Below, one piece after another: positions 62,184-64,000 of a stretch of 64,000 nucleotides of DNA. Made by a program: the position numbers and the translations under genes. The notes under the pieces are model-generated. The model was not told the origin of the DNA. It saw nothing but the letters and a program-made list of their open reading frames with translations, and ran no database searches. The stretch comes from Melioribacteraceae bacterium (GTDB lineage: Bacteria > Bacteroidota > Ignavibacteria > Ignavibacteriales > Melioribacteraceae), in the NCBI GenBank assembly GCA_035362835.1, contig DAOSDY010000002.1:317692-381691 (forward strand), given 5' to 3'. Every line of letters begins with the position of its first letter. The first letter of the stretch is position 1.

Positions 62184-63074
62184 TTATTTTATGGATGAGA
62201 CTTTTATAATACTAAAAATCAGAATTACAACACCTAACCACTGAACAGGGTCCAGTATATTCCCGTAAATAAAATATTCCAGAATCACGGCTGTTAATGG
62301 GAATGCAAGTTCGCATATCGTTGCTACCGAAGCAGTCACTTTTTTCAGGCCGTAATAGTAGAGAAAGATGGCAGCGCCTCCTGTGGTAAATGCGATAAGT
62401 AAAAAGATAAGCCATTGCGAACCTGATATGGTAGTAATCTCTGAAATTCCGCCGAATAGTGAAGCAACAACAAGCATTATTATTGCTGAAAAAAGAAATC
62501 TGAGATATGTCCCCAGTTCAAATCCGACATTCCTGAGGGCTCTCTTGCTGAATACGGTAGATGAACCGAAACTGAATGCAGCTATTAATGAAAGTCCGGC
62601 AGCAATTACTGTTTTATCCCCTGTGCTAAGATTCGGCACTGTTAATCCGAAAGTCATTAAATACGCTCCTCCTATTGCAAATCCGGCCCATATAAAAAAT
62701 TCTTTCGGCAGCTTTTCTCTTAAAATTATGGAAGCAAGTATTAGGGCAAATACCGGCTGGAGTTTCTGAATCAAAATCACTACTGAGAGGTTCACAAAAT
62801 TTACATAGAAGAGGGCTTTTGTTATAGACATTGTTCCTATAGCTCCGCCAAACAGAGCAACAAGAAAAAATGAAAAGAGATCCTTCCTGTCGAGTAAGCC
62901 GATTTTTGAAAATTGATTTTTGAATACCGGTGTAAGCAGAAGTGCGACAATTGCGCTCTCAACCAGAACTACCAGCGGAACGGGCAGGTTATATAGAGAA
63001 GGACGTAAAACAATTCCGTCTACACCCCACAAGCTTGCTGCAATAATAATGAATAACGGTGCTAATCTTCCCAT
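62184..63074 (-). CDS. EamA/DMT-family transporter
   Basis: The protein has 296 residues with ten membrane helices in two EamA repeats (about 8-140 and 150-293). It exports or imports metabolites across the inner membrane; the substrate is unknown. Confidence 0.88.
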   Translation of the reverse strand: MGRLAPLFIIIAASLWGVDGIVLRPSLYNLPVPLVVLVESAIVALLLTPVFKNQFSKIGLLDRKDLFSFFLVALFGGAIGTMSITKALFYVNFVNLSVVILIQKLQPVFALILASIILREKLPKEFFIWAGFAIGGAYLMTFGLTVPNLSTGDKTVIAAGLSLIAAFSFGSSTVFSKRALRNVGFELGTYLRFLFSAIIMLVVASLFGGISEITTISGSQWLIFLLIAFTTGGAAIFLYYYGLKKVTASVATICELAFPLTAVILEYFIYGNILDPVQWLGVVILIFSIIKVSSIK

Positions 63075-63124
63075 AAAGTTTCTTTCATAAAATAATTTTA
63101 AGAGCGACCTAAAATAATCGTTTT

Positions 63125-64000
63125 CTAATTTAATTTATCGGACAAATTAATTTTTCTCGTTTTAAAATTGAATCTGAATAATAAAAACAGCCCGAGACAC
63201 GTAAGCCCGGTGAATGATCCGATCCAGACACCGATTGCACCGTATCCCAATACAAATCCGAACAGGTACCCTGTCGGAATCCCGAGAAGCCAGTAAGATG
63301 CGAAGCTTACATAGAGAGGTACTTTTACGTCTGTTATTCCGCGTAAAACACCTATGCCTGTGGCCTGCAATCCATCCGAAACCTGGAAAAGCGCTGCAAT
63401 GATTAATAACCCCGATGCTATTTCTATAACCTCTTTCTCTTTTATATAAAGTTGCGGAATGAGTCCTCTGAATAGTATAAAGATCACTCCGGATGTGAAC
63501 ATTATTGCGGAAGCAAATCCGATTGCCGAGAATCCGGCTCTCCGTACTCCTTCGCTGCTTCGCGCTCCGAATTCTTCTCCTACTCTTACAGTCCCGGCGA
63601 ATGAAATGCCCAGGATGACCATATAAGAAATTGACGCCAGGTTCAAAGCAATCTGGTTGGCAGCTAAAGGAATTTTACCGAGCCATCCGACCATAATAGT
63701 TGCGAATGAAAATGCTGCAACCTCAAGAAAATACTGAAGCCCGCTCGGCAGACCGATGCTCATTATCTTCCTGATCAGTTTATCATCAAGATTCCTGAAA
63801 TCCGGGACGGGATTATAAATTTTTAACCGGCTGCTTTTTATTACGACAAAAAAGAGGGCCACCGTCATTACCCATCTCGTAAGTGTTGTTGCGTATCCGG
63901 CACCGTCTAGCCCCATAGATGTAAAACCGAGATTGCCGTAAATAAAAACCCAGTTCAAAAATGCATTTAATATGTTAGCAGCAATGGCAATTATCATTGG
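63125..64000 (-). CDS. MATE-family efflux transporter, C-terminal part
   Basis: The gene runs off the right edge, so the N-terminal third of the usual 450 residues is missing. The visible ~290 residues hold about eight membrane helices with GLDGAGYATTLTRW, GLPSGLQYFLEVAAF and the C-terminal DGLQATGIGVLRGITD motif of MATE transporters. It is probably a sodium- or proton-driven multidrug exporter. Confidence 0.88.
   Translation of the reverse strand, partial: PMIIAIAANILNAFLNWVFIYGNLGFTSMGLDGAGYATTLTRWVMTVALFFVVIKSSRLKIYNPVPDFRNLDDKLIRKIMSIGLPSGLQYFLEVAAFSFATIMVGWLGKIPLAANQIALNLASISYMVILGISFAGTVRVGEEFGARSSEGVRRAGFSAIGFASAIMFTSGVIFILFRGLIPQLYIKEKEVIEIASGLLIIAALFQVSDGLQATGIGVLRGITDVKVPLYVSFASYWLLGIPTGYLFGFVLGYGAIGVWIGSFTGLTCLGLFLLFRFNFKTRKINLSDKLN

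Overview
The window looks like chromosome from the Ignavibacteria/Melioribacter branch of the Bacteroidota-Chlorobi group. This is an inference from gene content, not a database match. The pointers are a type IX secretion C-terminal sorting domain of the QNYPNPFNPST kind (6510-6744), Bacteroidota-type promoters (TTTG-N19/20-TAnnTTTG), an atpDC pair separated from the rest of the ATP synthase genes, an 11-subunit complex I operon without nuoEFG, a fused alpha/beta 2-oxoacid dehydrogenase E1, a korDABC ferredoxin oxidoreductase and a HydE maturase.

Layout. 1-890: tRNA 3' end and an acyltransferase. 1038-10108: an envelope and phosphate block, with a TonB-dependent receptor behind three CTTAACA boxes at exact 11-bp spacing (a Pho-box-like operator), a duplicated T9SS cargo protein, an M28 peptidase, a PstS-like lipoprotein and PhoU. 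10271-17712: LD-carboxypeptidase, HydE, a TPR lipoprotein, a DUF58 protein and a tricorn-like S41 protease. 18298-23066: an AT-rich accessory island that I read as an integron cassette array without a visible integrase (CALIN). It holds four single-gene cassettes, all on the + strand, separated by attC-like sites. For each cassette the R'' box is the reverse complement of its own 5' recombination end. Three of the four cargo proteins carry nuclease signatures (PD-(D/E)xK-like, HNH, PLD) and the fourth has a HEPN-like motif, so this looks like a bank of small anti-mobile-element genes.

23174-29638: loosely spaced accessory genes (small membrane proteins, a zinc-motif TPR protein, DUF3795, a methyltransferase, a NADAR protein with a lipoprotein signal, DUF3788). 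29641-38928: GlmM-type mutase, endonuclease III, then a lipoate-dependent 2-oxoacid dehydrogenase cluster (lpdA, lipB, fused E1, E2, lipA). 39264-42010: korDABC. 42303-45614: a large multi-PAS histidine kinase. 45749-47565: atpD-atpC. 47642-49030 (-): a small gene, an IscA-type protein and superoxide dismutase. 49154-59552 (-): nuoA-D, H-N. 59723-62145: SPOR protein, secreted MsrB and an NTF2-like protein. 62184-64000 (-): EamA transporter and a MATE transporter that runs off the window.

How the genes fit together. The lipoate-dependent dehydrogenase and the ferredoxin-linked oxidoreductase are two parallel ways to oxidise 2-oxoacids. Reduced ferredoxin, or another donor, could feed the 11-subunit complex I, whose proton gradient drives ATP synthase. 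The phosphate block at the left suggests an outer-membrane uptake route under phosphate control. The cassette array in the middle is the most unusual part of the window.
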